Origin: Acidimicrobiia bacterium
GTDB lineage: Bacteria; Acidobacteriota; Vicinamibacteria; Vicinamibacterales; UBA2999
DNA length: 64,000 bases
Direction of reading: 5' to 3'
Assembly (NCBI GenBank): GCA_016871275.1
Contig: VFZG01000009.1
Location: forward strand, 1-64,000
Shown here: one piece after another, positions 26,128-34,534 of the stretch
Layout: each line of letters starts with the position of its first letter
Numbering within the stretch: the stretch's first letter is position 1
Position numbers and translations under genes: made by a program
Notes under the pieces: generated by a model
What the model was told of the DNA's origin: nothing
The model's input: the letters and a program-made list of their open reading frames with translations, nothing else
Database searches by the model: none

Positions 26128-26448
26128 TGTCGTAGACGCGGCATACGTTGGGGTGCGACACCTGCCGCGCCACCCGCACTTCGTTGTGGAACTGTGCCAG
26201 GCGGACGGGATCCTGACTGAGACTGGCCGGCAGGAACTTCAGCGCCACCGGCTGCCCAAGGCGGAGGTCGTCGGCGCGGTAGACCTCGCCCATGCCGCCG
26301 CGGCAAGGAGGCTGAGTACCCGATAGCGGTCGTCGAGAATTTCGCCGGGCTGAAATCGGCCATGGTCAATGGAACCCGACGAGGTCAGCCACCCCGAGGA
26401 AGACGCCGGTCGCGTGGCGTCGTCACTCAGGCGAGTCTCATCATTCAC
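26060..26448 (-). pseudogene. N-terminal part of the kinase gene, split by two single-base frameshifts
   Basis: The start ATG at 26448 gives MNDETRLSDD up to DDRYRVLSLL. There, near 26305, one G appears to be missing (CTTGCCGCGG instead of CTTGGCCGCGG). The next frame gives GMGEVYRADDLRLGQPVALKFL with the P-loop and the VALK lysine, up to LFITME. Near 26077 one extra T (GAGTTACGTC) shifts the frame again into YVDGEDLSALL of the main ORF. Restoring both bases yields one continuous kinase. The two opposite indels may be assembly errors or genuine inactivation. Confidence 0.7.
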
Positions 26449-26605
26449 CCGGCGATTGTAGCCGCACCTCGAGGCCGCAGTTCAACATCTGGCAGTCGTG
26501 CCTCTTCGTCTTTCCTGGCCGGATGCTTCGCCATGGCGTTGCCACGATCGGCCTGAACCTCGACGCGCTGGCGGACTGGCGGTGAACAACCCCGTCAGCG
26601 AGTCG

Positions 26606-26896
26606 CTAGGCAATCGCCCTGATCCTCGGCACCTTTCCGCCGCGCGCGCGCAGCGCGTGCCAGAGGTCCCACGTCGACTGCACATTCAGCCAGAACTCCG
26701 GCGTCGTCTTCGTCAGCGCGGAGAGCAGCAGCGCGGTATCCGCCGTGACGCCGCGGCGCCGACGAACGATCGAGTTCACGCGCTGAAAGGGCATGCCCAT
26801 TCGATCCGCCGCTTCCTGCTGCGTGATCTCCGCGCCCTCGAGAATGTCCTGCAGAATCTCCCCGGGGTGCGATGGCTCTCGATGCTTCGGCAACAT
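26606..26896 (-). CDS. higA: HigA-like antitoxin with HTH domain
   Basis: This 96-residue protein of the HigA/VapI group has PSHPGEILQDIL near the N-terminus, a helix-turn-helix (TQQEAADRMGMPFQRVNSIVRRRRGVTADTALLLS) and the conserved TPEFWLNVQSTWDLW end. An AAGGAG site precedes the ATG, and the gene starts 15 bases after the short HigB-like toxin. It should bind the toxin and the palindrome upstream of the pair. Confidence 0.88.
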   Translation of the reverse strand: MLPKHREPSHPGEILQDILEGAEITQQEAADRMGMPFQRVNSIVRRRRGVTADTALLLSALTKTTPEFWLNVQSTWDLWHALRARGGKVPRIRAIA

Positions 26897-26911
26897 GCGT
26901 GGTGTTCTCCT

Positions 26912-27070
26912 TTACTTGCCGTGCGGGTGGTAATCGTAGCAGCGCACGTCGTAGGCGTGACCGCCGTCGAACCTGAACACGAGCCGGAACTGCCTGTTTA
27001 CCCACACCGCGAAGTAACCGTCGAGCGGCACGTCCAGCGCGCGGAGCTTGTTTCCCGGAGGTACGGCCAT
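26912..27070 (-). CDS. higB: HigB-like toxin, short form lacking the N-terminal half
   Basis: This small gene is missing from the ORF track. ATG at 27070 encodes 52 residues starting MAVPPGNKLRALD and including FRLVFRFDGGHAYDVRCYDYH. This matches the second half of HigB/RelE-family mRNA interferases (the PPGNxL...G...I/V..N..FR..F.W/F..G.AYDV...DYH pattern). Full HigB proteins have about 92 residues; the first 35-40 are absent, and an in-frame TAG lies about 20 bases upstream of this ATG. It is followed by higA on the same strand. It is either a decayed toxin kept with its antitoxin or an unusually short active form. Confidence 0.62.
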   Translation of the reverse strand: MAVPPGNKLRALDVPLDGYFAVWVNRQFRLVFRFDGGHAYDVRCYDYHPHGK

Positions 27071-27097
27071 GTCGCATCGCCGAACGTCCTAATCACA

Positions 27098-27128
27098 AAT
27101 AGCACAATAGCCCGACTGTTGTGCTATT
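27098..27128. promoter_or_regulatory. higBA operator: perfect inverted repeat
   Basis: AATAGCACAA and its exact complement TTGTGCTATT are separated by 11 bases and lie 27 bases upstream of the short toxin gene. The AT-rich arms contrast with the GC-rich context. Position and symmetry fit the operator at which HigA represses its own operon. Confidence 0.65.
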
Positions 27129-27265
27129 CGCACACGCACGTCTGTTTGGCGCTCGTGACGGGTCGTCGACGCGCTCGTGAACGCGGCGGCGGGCGCCCTC
27201 ACCTTGCAGCTCGTGTAAACAGGGGTCATCGGCGGCGTCGGACTGGTGCGTCCCGCCATCGAGCA

Positions 27266-29778
27266 TTACGCGCTGAGCACTATTGCAGGCGGGCCTGCCA
27301 GCCAGCCAAGTACCACGGTGATCGGAGGGTTGCTGACCTCATCGCAGACCGCGAGCACTCGCTGGCCGTCTGCCGTCATCGCGGACTTCCTGTCGGCGTT
27401 GTGGAGTCGGAACGTCACTGCGCCGCTGTTCTCGCACGGCCGCATCACGCGGCTCGGCTGGCCAAACACTGGTCCCGGCGAGACGGACACCGCCATGATG
27501 TCGCCTGTCGGCGTCGCGAAATACACTTCACGACCATCGCGGCGCCAGGACGGCTCCATGCCGCCGCTGCGGGAAATCTTCACGCGCTCGCCGTCCGGTT
27601 CCGCCACGTAGACTTCCAGGCCATCCGGCTTGAGGACTTGGTAGGCGAGCAACCGGCCGTCCGGCGACTGTGCCACGTGGTTGATCCTGAATGATGACGC
27701 GCTGAGCACGGTTTCCGGCGCGGCGGGGCGTCCGACCGGAACCGCCAGCACCGCGCCCGATTCACCAACTCGCACGTCGCGGAAGAACAACAGCCGCCCG
27801 TCGGGCAGCCAGTTGAGCGGCATCACACCCACGTCGCCCCGGTAGACCTGCTGCGGCTCGCCGGTGCCGTCCGCGGCGACCTTGAAGATGGTCGATTGCC
27901 CGGCGCGATCGGATGCAAACACGATCTCACGGTCGTCCGGCGACCAGACCGGCCACCAATCCGTCGCCGGGTGATTGGTCACGCGGGTCATGGTGCCGGT
28001 GGCCGTGTCGGCCACCCAGATATCATGCGAGCCGCGAGTGGCGTCAACCGTGCTGTACGCCACGCGTCGTTCGTCATGCGACAGGACGACCCGGTAGAAG
28101 GTGCCTGGCTCGCCGAGTTGGGCGAGCGGCTTGCCGGCGCGATCGAACCACAACAAGCGAGATGGCGCGTGCGTCCCACCCAGATACGTCAGCAGGCGCC
28201 CGTTGGCCGAGGCCGAAAAACCGGCGGCGGCGCTCGACGTATTCCGCCGGACACCTCCCGCGACGGCGCGCGGCGAGCCGCGCAGCGTGCGGGTGGACGG
28301 GTCGAAGGCATGGGCCAGCAGCGCGCCGTCTTTGGTATACAGCAGGTCACCATTGGCGTAGACGGCGTTCGACTGCGATTCGGCGAGTTGGGTCGTCTCC
28401 GATGAGTCAAGCGAGCCGATACGCAATGCGTTGGTCACGCCGCGCACGGTGCGCACGGTGAACACAAAGTGGCGGCCATCTGGGAGGAAGTGCGGCCAGC
28501 GATGCGAGTTCTCGGTCGCAGTGTCGAGCGTGGTGACCGGCTCGAGCGTGCCGCCGGCGGCCGGTACCTTCCACAACGCGCCGCGATTTTCCGGTGCCAC
28601 GACAATGATGTCGTCCTTGCTCCAGGTCGCACCAAGGTGGACGACCAACGGGCAGATGACCTGGACGGGGCCGCCATCGGCGGGCACACGCTTCAGGCGT
28701 CCGCCGGCGCGAAAACCAACACGGGCCCGTCGGGCGGCCAGAACACAAGGCCAGCAGCCCCTTCCGTACCCGGCAGTGCAACCGGCGCCGACGAGGACAG
28801 GCTTCTGACCCAGAGCATGACCTCGCCGCCGGGGCCGGGGCCGATGAACGCGATCCGCCGGCCATCGGGAGAGGCCACGGGCCAGCTCTCGTTCACGTTC
28901 GGGGACATCGGCATCGAGAACGTGAATTCCAGCGGCTCATCGTCGGGCGCGCCGGACCCGCGCGCGCCGAGTTGGTACCACACGGCGGCGCCAATCAGCG
29001 CCACCGCGATCAGGGCGGCCGCCAGCGCAGCCGGTCGTCGAACTGATGCGGGCGCGGCCGGCTGGGCCGCACCGGCATCGTCAAGATCGACTCGCGCCTC
29101 GGCGATGTCGCGGATGCGCCGCTTCGGGTCCTTCTCGAGACAGCGCGGAATCACGCGTCGAAGATGGGCCGGCGTCGACGGCGGCAGCAGGCTCAGGGCT
29201 GGCGCGCGCTCGATGATCGCCGCGATCACATCCGACGTGGTCTCGCCGTTGAACGCCCGCTTCCCCGTCCGCATCTCGAATAGGCCGCACCCGAACGCCC
29301 AGATGTCCGTCCGCTTGTCGATGCCTTTGCCCCGAGCCTGATCGGGACTCATGTAGGCGGCCGTCCCGAGAATCACGTCACGCGCGGTGCCGTGGACCGT
29401 GATGGCTGGCGAGTTGGCGGAATCGACATCCGAGGACTCGCCCGCCGCCATGGCGATCGCCTTGGCCAGACCGAAGTCGAACACCTTGAGGCGTCCCTCG
29501 TCCGTGATCTTGATATTGCCCGGCTTCAGATCGCGATGCACGATGCCAACTTCGCAGGCCACGTCGAGAGCGTCGGCGAACTGTCTGGCGCAGTCGAGCG
29601 CCTGGTCAATGCCGAGCGCGCCGCGGGCAATCCGGTCGGCCAGCGTGTCGCCCTCGACCAGTTCCAGCATCAGCGCCGGCAGCGCGCCGTTGTCTTCGAC
29701 GCCGTAGATCGCGCTAATATTCGGGTGGTTGAGCGCGGCCAGGGCGCGGGCCTCGCGCTCAAAGCGCGCGACCGCGTC
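27266..29778 (-). pseudogene. Ser/Thr protein kinase with WD40/PD40-type propeller: 5'-truncated and frameshifted
   Basis: The frame ending at 28693 carries a kinase from ARFEREARALAALNHPNI through IVHRDLKPGNIKI, VFDFGLA, GTAAYMSPDQA, one transmembrane segment (AALAAALIAVALIGAAVWY) and the first propeller strands. Near 28705 the frame shifts, and the second ORF (to 27266) continues with PADGGPVQVICP and several PD40-type blades (SPDDREIVFASDRAG). The N-lobe with its P-loop and VAIK lysine is missing: similarity starts at about 29778 and the sequence upstream is unrelated. The gene is therefore dead or at most a propeller remnant. It marks the left border of the biosynthetic cluster. Confidence 0.75.
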
Positions 29779-29880
29779 GATCAAGTCACAAAGGGCATCT
29801 GCTGCGCAATCTGACACCCCGGAGACCAGCGGGTTCAATGCTATGATTCCGGCTTCAATTCCACGTATTTCTGTCAGCCA

Positions 29881-31542
29881 ATGCGTCGACACACCGACAG
29901 TACTCTCTGGGCATTTCTGAAGTCGCGATCCGAGGTGTCGCTGCCTCGCGTCATGGCGATTGCGGCGCTCTCCGGCCTTGCCAACGCGCTGCTGATTGCC
30001 GTCATCAACTCCGCCGCTCATGAGGCGTCGGCGGACCAGCCGGACGTCCGGAAATTCCTGCTGTTCGTCATCGCCCTGGTCACCTACATCGTGACGCAGC
30101 GCTACATCCTGCGCGTCTCGCAGATCGAGATCGAAAAGATCATCGAGAAGATCCGCCTCGGGCTGTCCGACAAGATCCGGCGGTCGGACCTGCACAGCAT
30201 TGAGACGCTCGGCCGCTCGCAGCTCTATGCGAGCGTCAATACCGACACGCTGGCCCTGTCGCGCGCCGTCCAGCCGCTGATGATCGCGTGCCAGAGTGTC
30301 CTGCTGGTGCTCTTCAGCCTGGGCTACATCTACCTCCTCGAGCCGATGGCGTTCTTCCTGACGCTGGCCATCTGCGGCATCGGCATCGCCATCCACTTCA
30401 GGAACAAGCAGCAGCTGGTATTCGAGCTCGAACAGGCCACCGCGAAGGAGAACGAGCTGTTCGACGTGCTGACGCACCTGCTGGATGGCTTCAAGGAAGT
30501 GAAGCTCAGCAGCGCGCGTAATCGCGATCTGTACGCGCACTTGCAGGACATCGCGGCACAAGCGGCGCACTACAAGACCCGCACCGGCATCCGCTACGCC
30601 GACTACTACCTGTTCACGCAGGTGATGTTCCAGCTGCTGCTTGCGGCCATGGTCTTCATCCTGCCGCAGGTGTCGGAGACGCTGGTCCAGCCTGATCAGA
30701 TCACCAGCCTGACCGCCTCCATTCTGTTCATCATGGGGCCGCTGACCGTCGTGGTCGGCGCCGTGCCGCAGTTGCGCACCGCGAGCCACGCCATCGACAA
30801 CATCACGCGACTCGACCAGGCGCTCGACATTGCGCAGGAGCTGTCGCGCGACCCGCACAACGGCGACCTCGTCACGCCGCTCGACTTCCACACCATCGAA
30901 GTCCGGCAGGGGGTGTTCAGCCACAAGGACAAGGACGGCCGCGCCCTGTTCACGCTCGGCCCGCTCACCTGCACCATCACGCGCCATGAAACGGTGCTGG
31001 TGATCGGCGGCAACGGCAGCGGCAAGTCCACGTTCTTCAAGGTGCTGACCGGCCTGTATTACCTGGATACCGGCGCGATCCTGGTCGACGGCGTCGACAT
31101 CACCGCACTGGGATATCGCCGGTATCGCGAGTTGTTTTCGGCCATCTTCTCCGACTACCATTTGTTTGCCCGCCTGTACGGCCTCACCAACATCGACGAT
31201 GCGAAGGTCGAGGAGATGTTGCGGGTGATGCAGCTCGAACACAAGACGTCGTGGCGGGACGGACGGTTCGAAAACCAGGACCTGTCCACCGGCCAGAAGA
31301 AGCGCCTCGCGCTGATCGTCAGCCTCCTCGAGGACAAGCCCGTGTGCATCTTCGACGAGTGGGCCGCGGATCAGGATCCGCAGTTCCGGCGGTTCTTCTA
31401 CGACACGCTCTTGCCCGAGCTGAAGGCCAAGGGCAAGACCGTGATTGCCGCGAGCCACGACGATCGGTTCTTCTCGGTCGGTGATCGCGTGCTGAAAATG
31501 GAAATGGGCACGTTTGTCCCGTACGAAGTGGAGAAGTCATGA
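29881..31542 (+). CDS. Cyclic-peptide-type ABC exporter (fused permease and ATPase)
   Basis: This 553-residue half-transporter has six N-terminal membrane segments (residues about 20-300) and a C-terminal ATPase: Walker A GGNGSGKST, signature DLSTGQKKRLAL and Walker B VCIFDEWAADQDP. The LSTGQ signature in place of LSGGQ and the FDEWAADQDP block are typical of the SyrD/PvdE-like cyclic peptide exporters. It should dimerise in the inner membrane and export or translocate the cluster's peptide. It is the first gene of a tight plus-strand operon and overlaps the next gene by ATGA. TATGAT at 29842-29847 is a possible -10 element; the ribosome site is weak. Confidence 0.9.
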   Translation: MRRHTDSTLWAFLKSRSEVSLPRVMAIAALSGLANALLIAVINSAAHEASADQPDVRKFLLFVIALVTYIVTQRYILRVSQIEIEKIIEKIRLGLSDKIRRSDLHSIETLGRSQLYASVNTDTLALSRAVQPLMIACQSVLLVLFSLGYIYLLEPMAFFLTLAICGIGIAIHFRNKQQLVFELEQATAKENELFDVLTHLLDGFKEVKLSSARNRDLYAHLQDIAAQAAHYKTRTGIRYADYYLFTQVMFQLLLAAMVFILPQVSETLVQPDQITSLTASILFIMGPLTVVVGAVPQLRTASHAIDNITRLDQALDIAQELSRDPHNGDLVTPLDFHTIEVRQGVFSHKDKDGRALFTLGPLTCTITRHETVLVIGGNGSGKSTFFKVLTGLYYLDTGAILVDGVDITALGYRRYRELFSAIFSDYHLFARLYGLTNIDDAKVEEMLRVMQLEHKTSWRDGRFENQDLSTGQKKRLALIVSLLEDKPVCIFDEWAADQDPQFRRFFYDTLLPELKAKGKTVIAASHDDRFFSVGDRVLKMEMGTFVPYEVEKS

Positions 31543-32597
31543 TCGGACGGCACTGGATTCGACGACGCGCGGCGGGCCCGGTGCTGGGCCTGTGCGCCCT
31601 GCTCGCCACCGGCGGCTGCGGCAACACCGAAATCATCGTGAGCGGCCACGAGTTCCTCAATTCTGGCTCGATGAAGGTTTCGGCGCTGGGACCGACGTGC
31701 GGCTGTCTCTCGCTCCGCAACCACTCGCCCCGCGAGATCATGCTCGAATCGACATTTTACGGTGTGCCCCTCGGCACCGTGCTGCTGGCCCCGCAGGAAC
31801 AGACCCGCGTGCTGTTCGACTGGGCCGGTGCCGAGAACCAGGACTTCTACCTGATCGACGCCTACGCGGTCGACGACCAGCAGCGGCGCGGCGGCAAACT
31901 GAAGATGTCGGAGTTGGTGTCCCAGTACGCGCCCTTCGTCGAGACGCAATGTGACGATCAAACCTGCCAATTTGGCGGGTTGGCGATGAACCGGGTGATC
32001 GAGGACGCCGAGGAACTCGAGCAGGAACACCCGACTCGCGGCATCGAGTTCACCAGCGTGATTGCCGCGTCGGCACCGCTCGACGAGTGCGGCTGCCTGA
32101 TGCTGACCAATTTCTCCGCTCACGACCTGACGATCCGTGCCACGCTGCACGGCACGCAGACCGGACAAATGGACCTGTCCGCAGGCGTCACCGTGCCCAT
32201 CTCGTTCGACTGGGCCGGCACGCTCGACAACGACGCCTACATCATCGACGCCGTGGATGTGCGCACGCCGGGAGATCCGCCGCTGGCGGCCAACTCGCCG
32301 GCCAACGCCCCGGGCGCGGCCACTTCGCCGACCGACCGGCCCGGCTCCGCCATGACGGTCCGGCTCAAGGATTACGTCAAGATTGACGGCACCCTGGTCA
32401 ACATGACATGTGCGGCGGACTTTGCGGAGTTCGTCAACCATCGCACCCCGAACCTCACCGAGGCCATGGTGCGCTGTCCGTGGAAGCCCGGGAATTCCAA
32501 CGGCCTTGGCATGCGCGTCGCGTACGACAAACGTACCCAGCAGTCCAAGATTGACGCCGCCGGCACGCCGACACCGGCGCCGAAACCGGCACGATAA
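31539..32597 (+). CDS. Putative lipoprotein with two copies of an unrecognised CGCL/FDWAG domain
   Basis: This 352-residue protein has a lipoprotein-like signal (LGLCALLATGGC, Cys27). Two copies of one domain follow with a period of about 130 residues: CGCLSLRNHS... FDWAGAENQDFYLIDAYAV at 54-111 and CGCLMLTNFS... FDWAGTLDNDAYIIDAVDV at 184-241. Each copy ends in a further conserved stretch with Cys. A Pro/Ala-rich linker follows the second copy. I do not recognise the domain. The start overlaps the exporter stop (ATGA), so it is translationally coupled. An extracytoplasmic partner of the exporter or a product-binding or immunity protein is plausible. Confidence 0.72.
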   Translation: MIGRHWIRRRAAGPVLGLCALLATGGCGNTEIIVSGHEFLNSGSMKVSALGPTCGCLSLRNHSPREIMLESTFYGVPLGTVLLAPQEQTRVLFDWAGAENQDFYLIDAYAVDDQQRRGGKLKMSELVSQYAPFVETQCDDQTCQFGGLAMNRVIEDAEELEQEHPTRGIEFTSVIAASAPLDECGCLMLTNFSAHDLTIRATLHGTQTGQMDLSAGVTVPISFDWAGTLDNDAYIIDAVDVRTPGDPPLAANSPANAPGAATSPTDRPGSAMTVRLKDYVKIDGTLVNMTCAADFAEFVNHRTPNLTEAMVRCPWKPGNSNGLGMRVAYDKRTQQSKIDAAGTPTPAPKPAR

Positions 32598-32608
32598 CGG
32601 AGCCCGCG

Positions 32609-33520
32609 ATGCACGCCATCATCGATCATCCACCCTCAAGCCGCTGGTCGCGGCTCAGGAACCGCGTTCGCGCGTTCGTGTTGAATCACGGCTTCGGCAT
32701 CGCGATCACGTCGCTGATCGTGCTGTTCGCGGTGGTGTTCTTCTGGCGGAGCATCGTCCACACCGTCAACCCCGGCGAGGCCGCGGTGTCGTGGAAACGG
32801 TTTTCAGGCACCCAAATCGACAAGCTCTACCTGGAAGGCACCCACTTCATCTGGCCGTGGAACAAGATCTACATTTACGACCTCCGGATCCAGAAGGTCG
32901 ACACCAAGGTCCCGGTGCTGTCGACCGACGGCCTTGAGATCAATATCGACGTCAGCATCCGCTACCGAGCCGAGGAGCGTACCCTGCCGCAGCTCCACAA
33001 GGAGGTGGGCGCCGACTACCCGGACCGCATCGTGATTCCACACGTCGTCTCCTCGGTTCGCGAAGTATTCGGCAAGTACCGGCCGGAACAGCTTTATACG
33101 CTGCGCGCCGATGATGTCCACGACCAGCTTCTCACGCGCGCGTCCAAGGGCACCCGCGAGCGTTTCGTCCTGATTGACGACGTGATCATCAGCCGCATCG
33201 AACTTCCTGAAGCGGTGCAAAAGGCCATCCAATCCAAGCTGACCCAGGAGCAGGAGGCGCTTGCCTACGAATATCGTCTCGTCACGGAGCAGCGCGAAGC
33301 CGAACGCAAGAAAATCGAAGCGACTGGCATCGCCGAATTCCAGCGAGCCGTGGCCCCCGGACTTTCGCAGCAGTACCTGCAATGGCGCGGCATCCAGGCC
33401 ACGCTCGAACTGGCCAAGTCCAACAACGCCAAACTGGTGATCGTCGGCGGAAAGGACGGCCTGCCGATCATCCTGAACACGCCGGACATTGCCAACGCGC
33501 CGCCGCCCCAACCGAGGTAA
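32609..33520 (+). CDS. SPFH/band 7 (prohibitin-like) membrane protein
   Basis: This 303-residue protein has one N-terminal membrane segment (GIAITSLIVLFAVVFFW), then an SPFH domain (HTVNPGEAAVSWKRF, EGTHFIWPWNKIYIYDLR, LSTDGLEINIDVSIRYR, VVSSVREVFGKY) and a coiled coil (TQEQEALAYEYRLVTEQREAERKKIEA). This matches the prohibitin branch, which forms ring- or cage-like membrane scaffolds. It lies 11 bases after the lipoprotein gene and 3 before the MbtH gene, well inside the cluster operon, which is an unusual context. It may scaffold the exporter or protect the membrane from the product. Confidence 0.85.
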   Translation: MHAIIDHPPSSRWSRLRNRVRAFVLNHGFGIAITSLIVLFAVVFFWRSIVHTVNPGEAAVSWKRFSGTQIDKLYLEGTHFIWPWNKIYIYDLRIQKVDTKVPVLSTDGLEINIDVSIRYRAEERTLPQLHKEVGADYPDRIVIPHVVSSVREVFGKYRPEQLYTLRADDVHDQLLTRASKGTRERFVLIDDVIISRIELPEAVQKAIQSKLTQEQEALAYEYRLVTEQREAERKKIEATGIAEFQRAVAPGLSQQYLQWRGIQATLELAKSNNAKLVIVGGKDGLPIILNTPDIANAPPPQPR

Positions 33521-33523
33521 GCG

Positions 33524-33745
33524 ATGAGCTCCCACGAAGAAGACACCACCGTCTATCGCGTCGTCATCAACCACGAAGAGCAGTACTCGATCTGGCCCGA
33601 GTGGAAAGAGATTCCCGCGGGCTGGCGTGCCGTCGGCCCGACCGGCAAGAAAGACGAGTGCCTGGCCTACGTGAAGGAGGTCTGGACCGATATGCGTCCG
33701 CTCAGCCTTCGCAAGTGGATGGACGAGAACAAAGCCACTACCTAA
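33524..33745 (+). CDS. mbtH: MbtH-like NRPS accessory protein
   Basis: This 73-residue protein carries the complete MbtH signature: [20 protein letters not shown], then [18 protein letters not shown]. MbtH-like proteins bind adenylation domains and keep them soluble and active. The position 3 bases after the SPFH gene and 18 before the thioesterase places it in the cluster operon. It presumably serves the five adenylation domains encoded on the opposite strand. Confidence 0.95.
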   Translation: MSSHEEDTTVYRVVINHEEQYSIWPEWKEIPAGWRAVGPTGKKDECLAYVKEVWTDMRPLSLRKWMDENKATT

Positions 33746-33763
33746 TTCACTCAGTCAGGTCCG

Positions 33764-34504
33764 TTGAAGTCCCGTCCGAACGCCTGGATCACGATTCTCA
33801 ATCAGCGCCCCGATGCACGATGCCGCTTGTTCTGCCTGCCCTACGCGGGCGGCGGCGCGTCGATGTTTCGCACCTGGCCGTCGCACTTGCCGCCGGATGT
33901 CGAGCTGTGGCTGATTCAATTACCCGGTCGTGAAGAGCGCTTCCGCGAGCCGCGATTCACTCGCGTCGAGCCCCTCGTCGATGCACTCGCACCCCTGGTG
34001 GCGCCGTATCTGGACAAGCCGTTTTCGGTATTCGGGTACAGCATGGGCGGGCTGATTGGCTTCGAGTTGATTCGCGCGCTCCGCACGCGCGGTTCGGCGC
34101 TCCCCACACGTCTGTTCGTGACCGCGCGACAGGCGCCGCAGCTGATCGAGACGCGTCCGTCGCTCTACCAGCTGCCCGACGAACAGTTGTTCGAAGAACT
34201 GGATCGCCGGTACGGCGGAATCCCGTCAGAGGCGCTGAAGAATCCCGAGATTCGATCGGTGTTCGTGCCGTTGTTGCGGGCTGACATCGAGATGATCGAG
34301 ACTTACCGCTACCAGCCTGGTGAGCCGCTCGACTGCCCGATTTCGGTATTCGGCGGCCAGACCGATCGCATCACGCGAGATGAACTGGCGGCCTGGCAGG
34401 AGATGACGACTCGCGAGGTCGAGGTTCAGCAGTTTGCAGGCGGCCACTTCTTCATCAACACCAACCCCGCGCCTCTGCTGAGCGCGCTTTCGCGCGACTT
34501 GTAA
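33764..34504 (+). CDS. Type II (editing) thioesterase
   Basis: This 246-residue alpha/beta-hydrolase has LPYAGGGASMFRTW at the start, the nucleophile in FGYSMGGLIGFEL, Asp in GGQTDRIT and His in FAGGHFFIN. This is the external thioesterase of NRPS/PKS systems, which removes stalled or wrong acyl groups from carrier domains. The start is TTG at 33764 with AGG a few bases upstream. It is cytoplasmic and distinct from the release thioesterase at the end of the last synthase. Confidence 0.92.
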   Translation: MKSRPNAWITILNQRPDARCRLFCLPYAGGGASMFRTWPSHLPPDVELWLIQLPGREERFREPRFTRVEPLVDALAPLVAPYLDKPFSVFGYSMGGLIGFELIRALRTRGSALPTRLFVTARQAPQLIETRPSLYQLPDEQLFEELDRRYGGIPSEALKNPEIRSVFVPLLRADIEMIETYRYQPGEPLDCPISVFGGQTDRITRDELAAWQEMTTREVEVQQFAGGHFFINTNPAPLLSALSRDL

Positions 34505-34534
34505 CCGGTTGTAACAGGGACTGACCCCTTAACA

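Noticed and set aside
26595-27077. 160-residue minus-strand ORF over higBA
   Set aside because: It is an out-of-frame reading of the toxin and antitoxin genes, which have clear family motifs in the other frames.
29779-31458. Upstream two thirds of the 921-residue minus-strand ORF
   Set aside because: Only the part below about 29778 is kinase; the rest is antisense to the ABC exporter, whose Walker motifs are intact.
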